DNA of 64,000 nucleotides, from positions 5,124,501 through 5,188,500 of the forward strand of contig NZ_CP139421.1 of the NCBI RefSeq assembly GCF_034119865.1. Reading direction: 5' to 3'. Source of the DNA: Algoriphagus sp. NG3 (lineage in GTDB: Bacteria; Bacteroidota; Bacteroidia; Cytophagales; Cyclobacteriaceae). A model generated the notes under the pieces. That model did not search any database and had not been told where the DNA came from. It worked only from the letters and a program-made list of their open reading frames with translations. The translations under genes and the position numbers were made by a program. Shown one piece after another: positions 26,608 through 35,865 of the stretch (position 1 is the first letter of the stretch; the number at the start of each line of letters is the position of its first letter).

Positions 26608-29600
26608 TCAAAATTCTTCATCCAAATCCTCTTCCTCTACCGATGCGATACTCGCAGCAGGTTTGATTTCATTGTCTTCACACAAGCAATCGTTTGTTTC
26701 CAAAACTTCGATCAAGTGATCTCCATAAGTGCCTAAAGTCCCCACAGAACCCAACACTGAAACGCCTCTGCTGCCTTTTGCCGCTTCCACCCGCGTACGC
26801 GAAAGAAGTTCTCCAGAAACCGGGTTGATCACCAAATGATACAGTTCAAAACAGGTCAAGTAATCCACGTAATCGAGTTTTTCTACAAAATGTAGTACCA
26901 CAGAACTATGCAGCGATTCGCTGAAAGTCCAGTTGAAATCAGCTTCAAATGCCCATGGGGAAAGGAATGCTTTGAGGTCGTCTTCCAGCTTTCTGGCGAA
27001 AAAATTCTTATCGGCCCAGGAATGAAATTTTACTTTGGTTTTCACCTGAATTTCCTCGAAAACCGGATTGACCACATGCAGGTAAACAGCCGGTGGGTAA
27101 ATGGCCCTGATGAAATTCCGGATTGCTTCAATCTGCGCCACACTTGCTTTTGGTCTCAAAGGATCCACAGCGTTTTTGTTTTGCACATTGGAAATGATAA
27201 CCAACGTCACATTTCTTGGTGCCAAAGCTTTGTATTTGGTCAGATCCCCATCGTATGAGGTATGATTCAGGCATTTGACCTGGTAAACTTCCGGGAACTG
27301 CTCCAAAACCAAATGCTCATAATCCCACAGGGTGATCGCCCGTTGCTTGTGTCGAAGGCGTTCGCTGATCCTTTGGTAAAAGTCCTTGGAGGATTCTTCT
27401 GTCTTTCCTCCAAAAGAGGAAAAGGGCTGTTGTATTTTGTTGATGGCACTATTACCGATTTGTAGCTTGGAGATAGTTTCCGCAGAAATGGATTTCGCTA
27501 TCCGTAAAGGGTCATTTTCGTTTGACTCGTAAGTGACTTTTACTGCTTGGGCTAAAACCGCAATGAAATCCGGAATGGCATCAGAATCCGAACCCACAGA
27601 TGCTTTGATCCAAGTAGTAGCTTCCGGAAGAATCGTATGAGAGGTATATGCCTCACGTGGCATGGCAAAAGCCAAGAGCCCACTTTGGATCAAGCCATTG
27701 GTCTCATCAGTCAGCAAGGAATATTGATCAAATTCCTTCCATTGATTTCCTGTCAAATAGCTCCATCTGACATTTAGGACTGGTTTTTCAGGATTTGCCG
27801 TTCCGTCAAGAACCTGAATCAGGAGCTGTATATTCTGGGATTTTTGGTGATCACGTAGGCCGATCATCAACTCTCCCTCATTCTCATATTCTGGCAAAAG
27901 TGGAATGGCGTTCTCACCTTCCAGCTTCGCCTCACCAAAAGCTCCAATGTGGAAAAAGCCTTCCAGTTCCTTTGCGGAAATGTCCAAAGTTTCTTCCGAG
28001 CTGTAATCCAGACTGACCGATTGAAGTTCTGGAGTGTAAGGTTCTTTTGGAAGATCTCCTCCTCCATCCGGAACTAATGCCTCTCTGGCGAAAATCAACG
28101 GGTAGTCTTTGTGTCCAAAATCCGGAGAATTGAGTTTCAGGCGTATAAATCCCCGGTTGCTGGCAGGCGACCATTCGCTGAATTCCTCCAGTTTTGGATT
28201 GGCTTTGATACCTGTCCAATGCGCACCATCCAGAAAAATGGTTTTGCTTGGGTTTAGTAATGCATCATTATTTCCTGCGAATAGTGTCTTGTTAGTACCT
28301 ATAGACTTCCATTCTTTTTTCTCCAAAAAATCCACAGCTGCGCTGAAACTCTGATTTTTTCTTTCCGGCGGGTCATCGTAGTTGTCATAGTGATCAGAAA
28401 AGCCTGTGGAGGCTTCCGGGAGCGCATGCCACTGGAGGTTTAGTATTAGAGATTTCGGGCTTTTACCAAAAGCTTCCTTGCTTCCGATGTAAAAGTTAGA
28501 GCCTTTGACTGGTCTGAATCCAAAGGGTTTGATGTTTTTTCCAATGGGAAGAATGCTTTGATCATTTTGTAAAATCAGATTTTCTACCCCTTCTACTTTT
28601 ATAGAAAGCGAGGCGTTTTTTACTACACAATCCTTCAAGATTTCATACCCATAACTTTGGGTGGTATTGGCCAGATTCACTTTCATCACTGGTGAGGTCG
28701 TCCTGAATTTCTGCATCAAGACTTCTTCCGAATAGTTGATCACGGCGGGATCCTCAGGTAAAAGCTGGCAATTTAGTGTCAGTTCTATCCCGTCAGAGCC
28801 ATTTTTAAGCAGATGCTTGGTTTGCCGAAAAGTATATTCCAGGTCGTGGTATTTGTCCTCGCCCATCCCTCTTACGTCCTTGACTTGGGCTACAGAAGAG
28901 AACTTTCCTCCTGAAAGTGAATTTCTTCTGTTCAGTATATTCTTGGCGGTGATTTCACCGATATCATAGCCTTTGAAAGGTCTGTGATCACCTTTCTCAG
29001 GGTCATCCAAAACCGGCCCGACCATGGGTTCGATACCTGCTATATCATCCCATGTTGAGGCATTGTTTAGAAAATCCAGAATCTTACTTTCCAAGTCATC
29101 CTCCTCATTTTCCCAGCCTATGGTAGCCGGAATCCATTCCTCTTCACCGCTGAACCAAATAGAGAAAGTTGCATCGAGCGGGAGCAATTTCAGCCGGTCA
29201 AGAAGACCTTCCTGCTCTTCTATAGTAAGCCTAAGGGATATTTTTCGCCTTCCTTCACCCATCAAAAGAATGGGAGATGCCACTGCAAACCCAATGGTGG
29301 CTAATTCCCTATCCTGGTCTGGAAACAACCCGGAAGGCCGACCGAAACTTTTCCATTGTTTTTCTTCACTCAGTAATTCCCCACCTATTCCATCCGCTGA
29401 GTTAGCAATTGGGGATTTATAAAACCTGCCATTTTGATCTTTATAAAGTGCAAAAAGCGAGGTTACTTCGGCTTTATTAAGAACGTTCTGGCTTTCGGTG
29501 TGAAAAAGTATTTCTTTTCCTGAATCATCTTTTCCTGCTTTGAAAGTAGTATTAGCTGGTAATAAATGAGCTTGAATATGCTTGGCCAACTTCAGGATCA

Positions 29601-29991
29601 GATAGACCTGGTCATTAACTGCCGGTTTTTCTTTCAGCCTAAGCACATCTCTATAGTAAAAATCAAGATGTCTTTGCGTAAGCGTATTGATGTCTTCCTG
29701 CGCAAAGCTGAAGAGTTTTAAAAATGCCAGAAACAAGGCAAAATGAGGATTCGTCAACTGGTTTTCCTCGATTTTTTGATCAAAAAATCCTTTCCAGTCT
29801 TCATCATCAGCCCAATTATTTGAAGAGTTAAAGAATTTCAACTCACTTGCTATTTTGACTGCAAAATCCTGCAAATCTTCCATCTTCCTTTCGTCCACAC
29901 GCACGTAGTCCGGTAGCAGACTTTTCAAAAGTCGCTGTGCCCGGCTGCTGCCGTTTCCTGGGAGGGTAAGATCGTTGCAATCCTTGCTCAT
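26608..29991 (-). CDS. eCIS baseplate J/gp6-like protein (Afp11-like)
   Basis: An 1127-aa protein. The N-terminal part has a helical LLPDYVRVDERKMEDLQDFA region and HLDFYYRDVLRLKEKPA, typical of Afp11-type baseplate proteins. The C-terminal part has the baseplate-J pattern: SKDFYQRISERLRHKQRAIT, WDYEHLVLEQFPEVYQVKCL, then NVTLVIISN and FIRAIYPPAVYLHVVNP. The internal KNILNRRNSLSGGKFSSVAQV segment looks like a helix-hairpin-helix insertion. It is translationally coupled to the gp25 gene (ATGA overlap, 29988-29991) and is followed by the second baseplate gene. It builds the hexagonal baseplate that holds the spike and triggers sheath contraction. Confidence 0.88.
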   Translation of the reverse strand: MSKDCNDLTLPGNGSSRAQRLLKSLLPDYVRVDERKMEDLQDFAVKIASELKFFNSSNNWADDEDWKGFFDQKIEENQLTNPHFALFLAFLKLFSFAQEDINTLTQRHLDFYYRDVLRLKEKPAVNDQVYLILKLAKHIQAHLLPANTTFKAGKDDSGKEILFHTESQNVLNKAEVTSLFALYKDQNGRFYKSPIANSADGIGGELLSEEKQWKSFGRPSGLFPDQDRELATIGFAVASPILLMGEGRRKISLRLTIEEQEGLLDRLKLLPLDATFSIWFSGEEEWIPATIGWENEEDDLESKILDFLNNASTWDDIAGIEPMVGPVLDDPEKGDHRPFKGYDIGEITAKNILNRRNSLSGGKFSSVAQVKDVRGMGEDKYHDLEYTFRQTKHLLKNGSDGIELTLNCQLLPEDPAVINYSEEVLMQKFRTTSPVMKVNLANTTQSYGYEILKDCVVKNASLSIKVEGVENLILQNDQSILPIGKNIKPFGFRPVKGSNFYIGSKEAFGKSPKSLILNLQWHALPEASTGFSDHYDNYDDPPERKNQSFSAAVDFLEKKEWKSIGTNKTLFAGNNDALLNPSKTIFLDGAHWTGIKANPKLEEFSEWSPASNRGFIRLKLNSPDFGHKDYPLIFAREALVPDGGGDLPKEPYTPELQSVSLDYSSEETLDISAKELEGFFHIGAFGEAKLEGENAIPLLPEYENEGELMIGLRDHQKSQNIQLLIQVLDGTANPEKPVLNVRWSYLTGNQWKEFDQYSLLTDETNGLIQSGLLAFAMPREAYTSHTILPEATTWIKASVGSDSDAIPDFIAVLAQAVKVTYESNENDPLRIAKSISAETISKLQIGNSAINKIQQPFSSFGGKTEESSKDFYQRISERLRHKQRAITLWDYEHLVLEQFPEVYQVKCLNHTSYDGDLTKYKALAPRNVTLVIISNVQNKNAVDPLRPKASVAQIEAIRNFIRAIYPPAVYLHVVNPVFEEIQVKTKVKFHSWADKNFFARKLEDDLKAFLSPWAFEADFNWTFSESLHSSVVLHFVEKLDYVDYLTCFELYHLVINPVSGELLSRTRVEAAKGSRGVSVLGSVGTLGTYGDHLIEVLETNDCLCEDNEIKPAASIASVEEEDLDEEF

Positions 29992-30401
29992 AATTTCAGA
30001 TCAGTTGCTTCGGTAAATAGGTAAGGATAAACTAGGTTTCTACGGTTGTTTGTGGCAATTATGAGATAGCTGACTATGACCTCAATCCGGCCTTCATTGT
30101 AATTCGGTCTCAAATCAATGTCCTCGGTTTTCACTCGAGGCTCATGGTAAAGAATCGCCTGTTTGATCCGGTTGGCGATCATATTGGCAGTGGTCACATT
30201 CAGCGCTTCGAAGAGCAGGTCTTCCATATTTGCGCCATAGTCAGGGCGCATGATCCGCTCGCCCAAAGTGGTATTGAGCAAAATGATCAGACTTTGCTGG
30301 ATATCTTCCTCGTTTTCCGCAAGTCGGACTTGTTGGCTTTCCAGACTGAAACTTACCGGAAAAGCCCACCCTCTACCTAAAAATGATTTTTCTTCTTCCA
30401 T
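29988..30401 (-). CDS. eCIS gp25-like baseplate protein (Afp9-like)
   Basis: A 137-aa protein with the gp25/lysozyme-like baseplate fold. Diagnostic residues: GRGWAFPVSF near the N-terminus, EEDIQQSLIILLNTTLGERIMRPDYGANMEDLLFE (the E-x-R-hydrophobic core shared by T4 gp25 and TssE) and IKQAILYHEPRV. The family links the baseplate wedge to the first sheath ring. Gene order here is PAAR then gp25, reversed relative to afp9-afp10. The gene starts 1 nt after the PAAR stop and overlaps the next gene. Confidence 0.93.
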   Translation of the reverse strand: MEEEKSFLGRGWAFPVSFSLESQQVRLAENEEDIQQSLIILLNTTLGERIMRPDYGANMEDLLFEALNVTTANMIANRIKQAILYHEPRVKTEDIDLRPNYNEGRIEVIVSYLIIATNNRRNLVYPYLFTEATDLKL

Positions 30402-30402
30402 G

Positions 30403-30681
30403 TCATCCTATAATTACAGTTGGTTCTCCTACAGCTGGAGATGCGCCACAAACACATGAATCCCCTACTCTTAAGGCCGGCATTCCCCCGATCAATACAG
30501 TTGCGCTTCCGGCAATGAAAGGGCTCACGGTAGGTTGGTGCGTATTGGGAGGAAGGGAGCAGGCGTGATTATCTCCTACCACGGCTGCAGGCATTCCTCC
30601 TATTAAAACAGTAGGAATTCCCGGGCCAATGATGGTGCCTCCATGTGTAGTTGTATCTCCAAATCTTGCTGCTGCCGGCAT
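30403..30681 (-). CDS. eCIS PAAR-domain spike tip (Afp10-like)
   Basis: A 92-aa single-domain PAAR protein. It has the repeated PAAR turns (MPAAARFGD, GGTIIGPGIPTVLIGGMPAAVVGD, then GSATVLIGGMPALRVGD) and metal-binding candidates His13, His33, Cys36 and the late Cys pair in SCVCG. PAAR proteins cap the spike trimer and sharpen the tip. No effector extension is fused to it, so this particle probably does not deliver a tip-linked toxin through this protein. It is tightly spaced to the spike gene (2 nt) and to gp25 (1 nt). Confidence 0.95.
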   Translation of the reverse strand: MPAAARFGDTTTHGGTIIGPGIPTVLIGGMPAAVVGDNHACSLPPNTHQPTVSPFIAGSATVLIGGMPALRVGDSCVCGASPAVGEPTVIIG

Positions 30682-30683
30682 AA

Positions 30684-32438
30684 TTAATTGATTTGTACTA
30701 GTGAACCTGAAATGACCGTCTGACCTCCAGAGGAAACTTCCGCTCCGGCAGATCCTTCTGCTTTGAGTTGCGCATTGGCTTTCAATTCTATACCTGTGCC
30801 TTCCATTTTGATATCACCACTGGCTTTGAGGATAATGTCCTTGGCACTTTCCAACGTGATTCCATCTGCATTCATACTTATTTTGTTCCCATTTTCATCT
30901 TCCAGAAGAATGGCTCCATCCTCATCTGTGAATTGAAGCTTGTTCCCATTTGGCGTCTCGATTTCAATGGTTTTCTTTTCATCATTAAAAACCACTTTGA
31001 GTTTTTCCCGGGTTACAATTCCCTTTTCATGGTTGTCATCCGCGGCTTCAAATGGGGAAGGTTTGCTACTGCTGTGAAGCATGCCCAACACCACCGGATC
31101 TCTGGGATCTTCATTGATAAAAGCCACAATTACCTCGTCTTCTAATTCCGGCCTGAAGTAAATTCCCCTTTCATTTCCGGCATCTGGAGATGCATACCTT
31201 GCCCAGATGCCATCTTCCTCTAAACTGATCATTGGAAGTTTCACTTGAATCCTGTTTTCCCCATCAGGGTCTCCTTCCAGCGCTGTTACTATTCCGATAT
31301 GAAGCCCTTTTACCGCAGGCAATAAACCTGATGCAGCTACATCGATGATGTCATCATATTCCTGAGAAAACCATTTTGGATCCAGACCTAAGCCAAGATG
31401 GGTAAACCATTTTTGATTTGGTGAAAACTCGTGGTAAACGGAAGAGACAAATGCTTTCCCATTAAATCGGCTGCCAAAACCCTTGAGCTCTACCATATCT
31501 CCAGGTTTCACGGTGTTGTCGCCAAGGAGCTTAACCCTTCCCTGTATTTTGGCCAATCGACTTCTCAATAATCCTGCATCCGTCCAAGCCTGTAATTCTT
31601 CATCTGCTAAGAGTCCGCCATGCTGCATTTGGAAGGAGTCCAACCCGATCACCGCAGCAAGATCATCTCCACTGATATCCCCGGGTGAGATATTTCCGGG
31701 GTCAGCACCTTCTTTTTCGGCTATTTCCTGTTTTATAAAATCCCAGCTCAGCCCTTTGGTAGCAGTGTATTGTTGCCTAGCATCCATATCGGCTTCGAAT
31801 TCTACCACATTATCTCCGTATTGGAGCTCAAGGACTGGATCAGCGCTGGTTTGGGGCTTTTGGATGGAGACTGCCCCGGCTTCTGTGGTAATGATTTTTC
31901 CATTTGCATCTGCCCTGCTCATCATGAAGTCCCAGTCAGTCGCATGATATTGCACGATCTCGGCATGGGTCAAACTGGTACTTTCTACGTCGGCAGAGAG
32001 ATCTGAATATTTCCCAATTAGCTCTTCCATCACATCGCTGTCCGAACTCTCAAAAAAGTACTTGTTCTTCCTTCCTACCGTCATTTTGATCACAGGATCA
32101 CGAAGTTCGAGGATAAGTCTGGATGCTTTTTCCGGATTGATTTCCAGGCCATGTTTGATAATGATTCCTTCAAAAATGGTCTCTTCCAAATTGTGGTAAC
32201 CAGCATCAATTTTAAGTTTGACACCTGGCTTAAATAATTCTCCTTCACTCAGTTGAAACTGCCCTGTAGCGATATCCCCATCAAAAAGCACCAGTTTGGC
32301 CATAGGGATTTTGTTTACCCCTTTACGAACAGCGATCATCGCCACCCCAACAGATGGGGGAACCTGCTCACCATCTGAGAAGATTTTAAAAGTGGCTAAG
32401 TCTTGCTGTGTTTCAGCTGATGTAGGTACTAAAGGCAT
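30684..32438 (-). CDS. eCIS VgrG-like spike protein (Afp8-like)
   Basis: A 584-aa gp27-gp5 fusion. The N-terminal two thirds form the gp27-like hub (RKGVNKIPMAKLVLFDGDIA, HATDWDFMMSRADANGKI). An OB-fold follows (GIVTALEGDPDGENRIQVKLPM, WARYASPDAGNERG, FRPELEDEVIVAF, DPRDPVVLGMLHS), the hallmark of VgrG proteins. The last ~90 residues are repeated beta-strand hexapeptide-like units (NGNKISMNADGITLESAKDI and onward) forming the trimeric beta-helix needle. There is no C-terminal effector extension. It lies directly between the LysM adaptor and the PAAR tip, the usual spike order. Confidence 0.95.
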   Translation of the reverse strand: MPLVPTSAETQQDLATFKIFSDGEQVPPSVGVAMIAVRKGVNKIPMAKLVLFDGDIATGQFQLSEGELFKPGVKLKIDAGYHNLEETIFEGIIIKHGLEINPEKASRLILELRDPVIKMTVGRKNKYFFESSDSDVMEELIGKYSDLSADVESTSLTHAEIVQYHATDWDFMMSRADANGKIITTEAGAVSIQKPQTSADPVLELQYGDNVVEFEADMDARQQYTATKGLSWDFIKQEIAEKEGADPGNISPGDISGDDLAAVIGLDSFQMQHGGLLADEELQAWTDAGLLRSRLAKIQGRVKLLGDNTVKPGDMVELKGFGSRFNGKAFVSSVYHEFSPNQKWFTHLGLGLDPKWFSQEYDDIIDVAASGLLPAVKGLHIGIVTALEGDPDGENRIQVKLPMISLEEDGIWARYASPDAGNERGIYFRPELEDEVIVAFINEDPRDPVVLGMLHSSSKPSPFEAADDNHEKGIVTREKLKVVFNDEKKTIEIETPNGNKLQFTDEDGAILLEDENGNKISMNADGITLESAKDIILKASGDIKMEGTGIELKANAQLKAEGSAGAEVSSGGQTVISGSLVQIN

Positions 32439-32439
32439 A

Positions 32440-33231
32440 CTATGATTTTGCTAAGGGTGGAAAAATGAGTTTCTGGCCTGGGAGAAGCTTTCTGAAATTT
32501 TTTAGGTTGTTGGCTCTGGCGACTTCCAGGTAATATTCTTGGGTGCCATATATTCTCTTGCACATGAGAAGCAGTGTGTCTCCTGATTTCACCGTTCTTT
32601 CGTGAGTTAGATCCGGCGAATTTCTGGCAGTGGTCGCAGCCTGCTCCTGACGTGAAAGAGACTGGTCAAAATTGGCGGAAACAGTTGCTCTGATGGGTAA
32701 GCCTGAGGCATTGAAGAGCTTGTAGTTGATAGTGGCTGCGGCCAAAACACCTCGGAATTGGTATGCTCCCCAGTTGATCTGAAGATAATTTGGCTTGTGT
32801 GTGTCGGACTGGATGTTTTGAGTGATATCCAGAAATTTCCGGATGGCACCGTCCACATGTTTATCCTTACTGATGATGTCTATGGCATTGACCTTATTCC
32901 CACTGATGCTTTCCAGATTGGGTTTGTCATCTCCCAAATAGTCAAAGTTTGTATCTCCCGGCTTATCTGCACTTGGTGGAGAAGCAGCGCTGGCATCAAA
33001 GAGAAATTCAAAGGAAACCGAATCGGATTCCAACGTTCTGAACTGGTATTGTTTGCCGTCGGCAGGCCCTTCCTCGGGAATCCACTTGGATTTGAATTCC
33101 TGGGAAAAGGTGGTAGGATTGTACATCACCACATAGGTAGCAGTGGCCTCATTGTACTCCTCATCCTTGAAAGCTGTGATTTTCAGCTTTTCTAGGCCTC
33201 CTTTTTGAGAAAAGATATCATTCAGTGACAT
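32440..33231 (-). CDS. eCIS LysM-domain tube/spike adaptor (Afp7-like)
   Basis: A 263-aa protein. Residues 1-205 match the CIS_TMP-independent Afp7-type domain seen before LysM in these loci (ATYVVMYNPTTFSQEFKSKW, FEFLFDASAA, QINWGAYQFRGVLAAATINY). The C-terminal ~55 residues are a LysM module (RTVKSGDTLLLMCKRIYGT ending LLPGQKLIFPP). In Afp and PVC this protein sits between the tube initiator and the baseplate. LysM here is structural, not for cell-wall binding. It follows the 51-aa gene by 12 nt and precedes the spike gene by 1 nt. Confidence 0.92.
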   Translation of the reverse strand: MSLNDIFSQKGGLEKLKITAFKDEEYNEATATYVVMYNPTTFSQEFKSKWIPEEGPADGKQYQFRTLESDSVSFEFLFDASAASPPSADKPGDTNFDYLGDDKPNLESISGNKVNAIDIISKDKHVDGAIRKFLDITQNIQSDTHKPNYLQINWGAYQFRGVLAAATINYKLFNASGLPIRATVSANFDQSLSRQEQAATTARNSPDLTHERTVKSGDTLLLMCKRIYGTQEYYLEVARANNLKNFRKLLPGQKLIFPPLAKS

Positions 33232-33243
33232 GCTGAGTTTGGT

Positions 33244-33399
33244 TTACCTCTCGTTTTTTTCTTTGATCAATCTGCTGAGTTCACGGATCCCTTCCATGAC
33301 TGCTCCGGTATCCGGATTTTTGTTTCCCTTTCCTGTGGGTCTTGATTCTGCAGCGTCCACCGTGGTCCGAATGATAAGTTCTTTGATTTCTATGGGCAT
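33244..33399 (-). CDS. 51-aa DUF5908-type eCIS protein
   Basis: A short gene: 51 residues, starting MPIEIKELIIRTTVD and ending in a helical GIRELSRLIKEKNER. Bacteroidota eCIS loci carry small proteins with this opening (DUF5908) between the second tube gene and the LysM gene, and that is exactly its place here, 4 nt after the tube stop and 12 nt before the LysM gene. The equivalent position in Afp is afp6. Function is not known to me; a small tube- or baseplate-associated part is plausible. Start and frame are unambiguous because no other ATG fits. Confidence 0.82.
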   Translation of the reverse strand: MPIEIKELIIRTTVDAAESRPTGKGNKNPDTGAVMEGIRELSRLIKEKNER

Positions 33400-33403
33400 A
33401 GTT

Positions 33404-33874
33404 TTAGAGGGAAATGTCGTCTGGACTGATTCTTCGATAGTATTGATAGGCGAATTCTATGTTTTCGATCATCATGGTGTTTTCCATTGCGTTGAAGCCT
33501 TCGATAGACCATTTTACCGGCCAGGCATTGACAAAATTCCAGGCTTGCAAAGGCAATTTTTCCGGGCTCAATAGAATAACCGTAATCTCCTGCGCCTCAA
33601 ATTCAAACCCTTCCACGCTGTCTTTAAACCATTTTGCAATCTGGGAACTGATCGCCATCCCGCGTTTCAAGACCAGGTTGGGATAGGAGACCGGATTTGG
33701 CATGCGATGTTTGAAGCGGTTTTCACCACCTTCCGCATATTCTTCCACGCCGATTTCTACACTCAAGCCCGAGACTTCCTGAAATCCAAAATCTGGCATT
33801 GCGGGATATTTGAGTAGCAATCCCTCAAAGCGTACCAGAAAGTGAAAGCCAGTAGGTGGATAGAGTAAAGCCAT
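33404..33874 (-). CDS. eCIS tube protein 2, tube initiator-like (Afp5-like)
   Basis: A 156-aa phage-tail-tube/Hcp-fold protein: YPPTGFHFLVRF, FGFQEVSGLSVEIGVEEYAEGGEN, then LVLKRGMA and AWPVKWSIEGFNAMENTMMIENIEFAY. It is a paralog of the adjacent tube gene but longer. In Afp-type loci the second copy next to the LysM gene is the tube initiator that attaches the tube to the baseplate, which fits this position. It contains no enzymatic motif. Gap to the first tube gene is 4 nt. Confidence 0.92.
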   Translation of the reverse strand: MALLYPPTGFHFLVRFEGLLLKYPAMPDFGFQEVSGLSVEIGVEEYAEGGENRFKHRMPNPVSYPNLVLKRGMAISSQIAKWFKDSVEGFEFEAQEITVILLSPEKLPLQAWNFVNAWPVKWSIEGFNAMENTMMIENIEFAYQYYRRISPDDISL

Positions 33875-33878
33875 TTGA

Positions 33879-34313
33879 TTATGGAGTTTCTATTGCCAGG
33901 CCTTCATGGCAAAGCTCAATGCTTTCGACGGCTACTTCATTTCCGGTGGAATTCAGAGATGGGCCTTCCACTTTGCATGGCCAGGCTTCTTTTACCTTCC
34001 AAACCATCACGGGCTCGTGTTCTTCATTGAGTAAGCTGATCGTCAAATCCCGTCTTTCGATGTTGTTCATTTTGACGGTATTGAGCCATTGGAAAAATTC
34101 ATTGTCGGCCCGGAAAATGCCTCTTTTCAGCGTGATATTGGAGTATTGAGGAATACCTGGCATTTTGCTTACATGATATTCTAGGGAACTGCCTTCCCGA
34201 TAATCTATGCTCTGAAGCTCCACAGTCAGGCCAGATACTTCTGTGAAACCGATGCGCGAACCGCCCCATTCTACCTGAAAATGAAAGACGGAAACTGGAT
34301 ATGCTACTGCCAT
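33879..34313 (-). CDS. eCIS major inner-tube protein (Afp1-like)
   Basis: A 144-aa tail-tube protein: YPVSVFHFQVEW, GFTEVSGLTVELQSIDYREGSS, ITLKRGIFRADNEFFQWLNTV, then KVEGPSLNSTGNEVAVESIELCHEGL. The sharing of the SGLTVE, LKRG and AWP-K-EG-N motifs with the neighbouring tube gene shows duplication. It should form the stacked hexameric rings of the inner tube through which cargo is carried. It comes directly after the sheath genes, where the main tube gene is usually found. Confidence 0.93.
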   Translation of the reverse strand: MAVAYPVSVFHFQVEWGGSRIGFTEVSGLTVELQSIDYREGSSLEYHVSKMPGIPQYSNITLKRGIFRADNEFFQWLNTVKMNNIERRDLTISLLNEEHEPVMVWKVKEAWPCKVEGPSLNSTGNEVAVESIELCHEGLAIETP

Positions 34314-34351
34314 AATTGTATGATTTTAATTTCTGTTCTTGGTTTTTTAGT

Positions 34352-35839
34352 TTAGGATTCCTGAAGTTTGTGGGAGAATTTCAGGATGATAAATTCGGCA
34401 GGCCGTACTGCTGCCAATCCGATTTCTATGTTCAACCTACCTTCCAGAATGTCCTGGGCAGACATGGTCTGTCCCAATCCAACCCGCACAAAGAAGGCCT
34501 CATCTGGTTTAGCACCAGCCAGTGCACCATCCCGCCAGAGCTTGGAAAGGAAGTTTTCTATCATGGTTTTGGTTCTTAGCCAAGTGTTGGCATCGTTTGG
34601 CTCGAAGACCACAAATTCGGTGGCTTTTTTCACCGATTCTTCTACAAAAATGTAGAGCCTTCTCACTGGGACATACCGCCATTCATTGTCGTTACCGGCC
34701 AGTGTTCTAGCTCCCCACACCAAAGTCCCTTTGCCTGTAAAAGTCCTGATGGCATTGATGGATTTGCCGGAGGTAGCATCTACATTGAGATCAGCTTGCT
34801 GATCGTGGGATACTTTTCTGGATGGTCCGATGGCTGTTCGTACATCTACATTTGCAGGTGCTTTCCAAACTCCCCGCTGCCTGTCAACTCTTGCGTAAAT
34901 ACCCGCTATCGCCCCTGAAGGAGGTAAAGTGATGTAGCTTTTATTGATTTCGGCAATAATACTCCTATATAAGCTGGGATCGTTTCTGAGTACACTTGGA
35001 TCGGCAGGATCGTTTGCTTCCAGCGGCAAAGTGTCATGAACTCCTGCATCATTGGGAACGGCCCCTGTTTGATAAATATTGGTGTGAATGATCGTCTGGT
35101 CAGTTGGAGAGTAGGCGTAGTTTAGTGCACTGCTCAAGTTTGGGTAATAAGCTGCCCCATATTTCAGATTTGAAATGCCGATGCAATCATCCCTGAAATG
35201 TTGCGCATCCGCAAATGGATCTGCGGTAACATCTTTGACATCTACTATTACAAATCTGTCTTTCAAGGATTCACATTGTGCCAAAGCGGCATCGTAAATG
35301 TCCTTGTAAACAGTGCCTGTGGTTTCCGGAAGCACTGCTGGTATTACATCAGGAAATACGATCAAAGTGGGTTCATCCACTCCTTTTAAAGCTTCCAAAC
35401 CGCCCAAAAGAGAATCTTCGTCTGTAGGATCTCCTTTTGCAGGCAAATTGTCAAAATCATTGACAGAGACAATGTAGCAAGGCCCACCTCCGTTGGAAAA
35501 ATACATCTGAAGGGAGTAGTAAAGCTTGTATGGACTTGGTGTCGCTGGCGGAACTGCGCTGACTTTCCTGCTATCCAACTTTCCTGGAGTTCCTTGGGAA
35601 CCTGGGTAGGTATCTTCGACAGTAATGGAAAAAGCTTCTGGGTTTGCTTTGCCAAAAATTGCCTCAAACTCCAGCATGCTGGTGATCCTCGTCGGAATAG
35701 TTTTGACGCTTTCTCCATCCTTTTCCGCAATTTCGGTATGCCCGATAAAAGCTGGGATGGCTGTTTCCACGGAGGCTATAGAAGCGGGAAGTGTGGAAAT
35801 CTCTTGTATGTAAACACCGGGGGTAGATTGACTTGCCAT
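34352..35839 (-). CDS. eCIS contractile sheath protein 2
   Basis: A 495-aa tail-sheath protein. The N-terminus reads TPGVYIQEISTLPASIASVETAIPAFIGHT, the middle has NGGGPCYIVSV and KYGAAYYPNL, and the C-terminal domain holds RQRGVWKAPANVDVR, GARTLAGNDNEWRYVPVRRLYIFVEESV and the final FILKFSHKLQES. The last ~160 residues are nearly the same as in the other sheath protein. Afp and PVC carry several sheath paralogs, one forming most rings and others forming ends. It lacks the domain insertion present in the first sheath gene and has different variable middle residues. Confidence 0.93.
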   Translation of the reverse strand: MASQSTPGVYIQEISTLPASIASVETAIPAFIGHTEIAEKDGESVKTIPTRITSMLEFEAIFGKANPEAFSITVEDTYPGSQGTPGKLDSRKVSAVPPATPSPYKLYYSLQMYFSNGGGPCYIVSVNDFDNLPAKGDPTDEDSLLGGLEALKGVDEPTLIVFPDVIPAVLPETTGTVYKDIYDAALAQCESLKDRFVIVDVKDVTADPFADAQHFRDDCIGISNLKYGAAYYPNLSSALNYAYSPTDQTIIHTNIYQTGAVPNDAGVHDTLPLEANDPADPSVLRNDPSLYRSIIAEINKSYITLPPSGAIAGIYARVDRQRGVWKAPANVDVRTAIGPSRKVSHDQQADLNVDATSGKSINAIRTFTGKGTLVWGARTLAGNDNEWRYVPVRRLYIFVEESVKKATEFVVFEPNDANTWLRTKTMIENFLSKLWRDGALAGAKPDEAFFVRVGLGQTMSAQDILEGRLNIEIGLAAVRPAEFIILKFSHKLQES

Positions 35840-35865
35840 GGCTTGTTTATTTTATGATTAAAAGA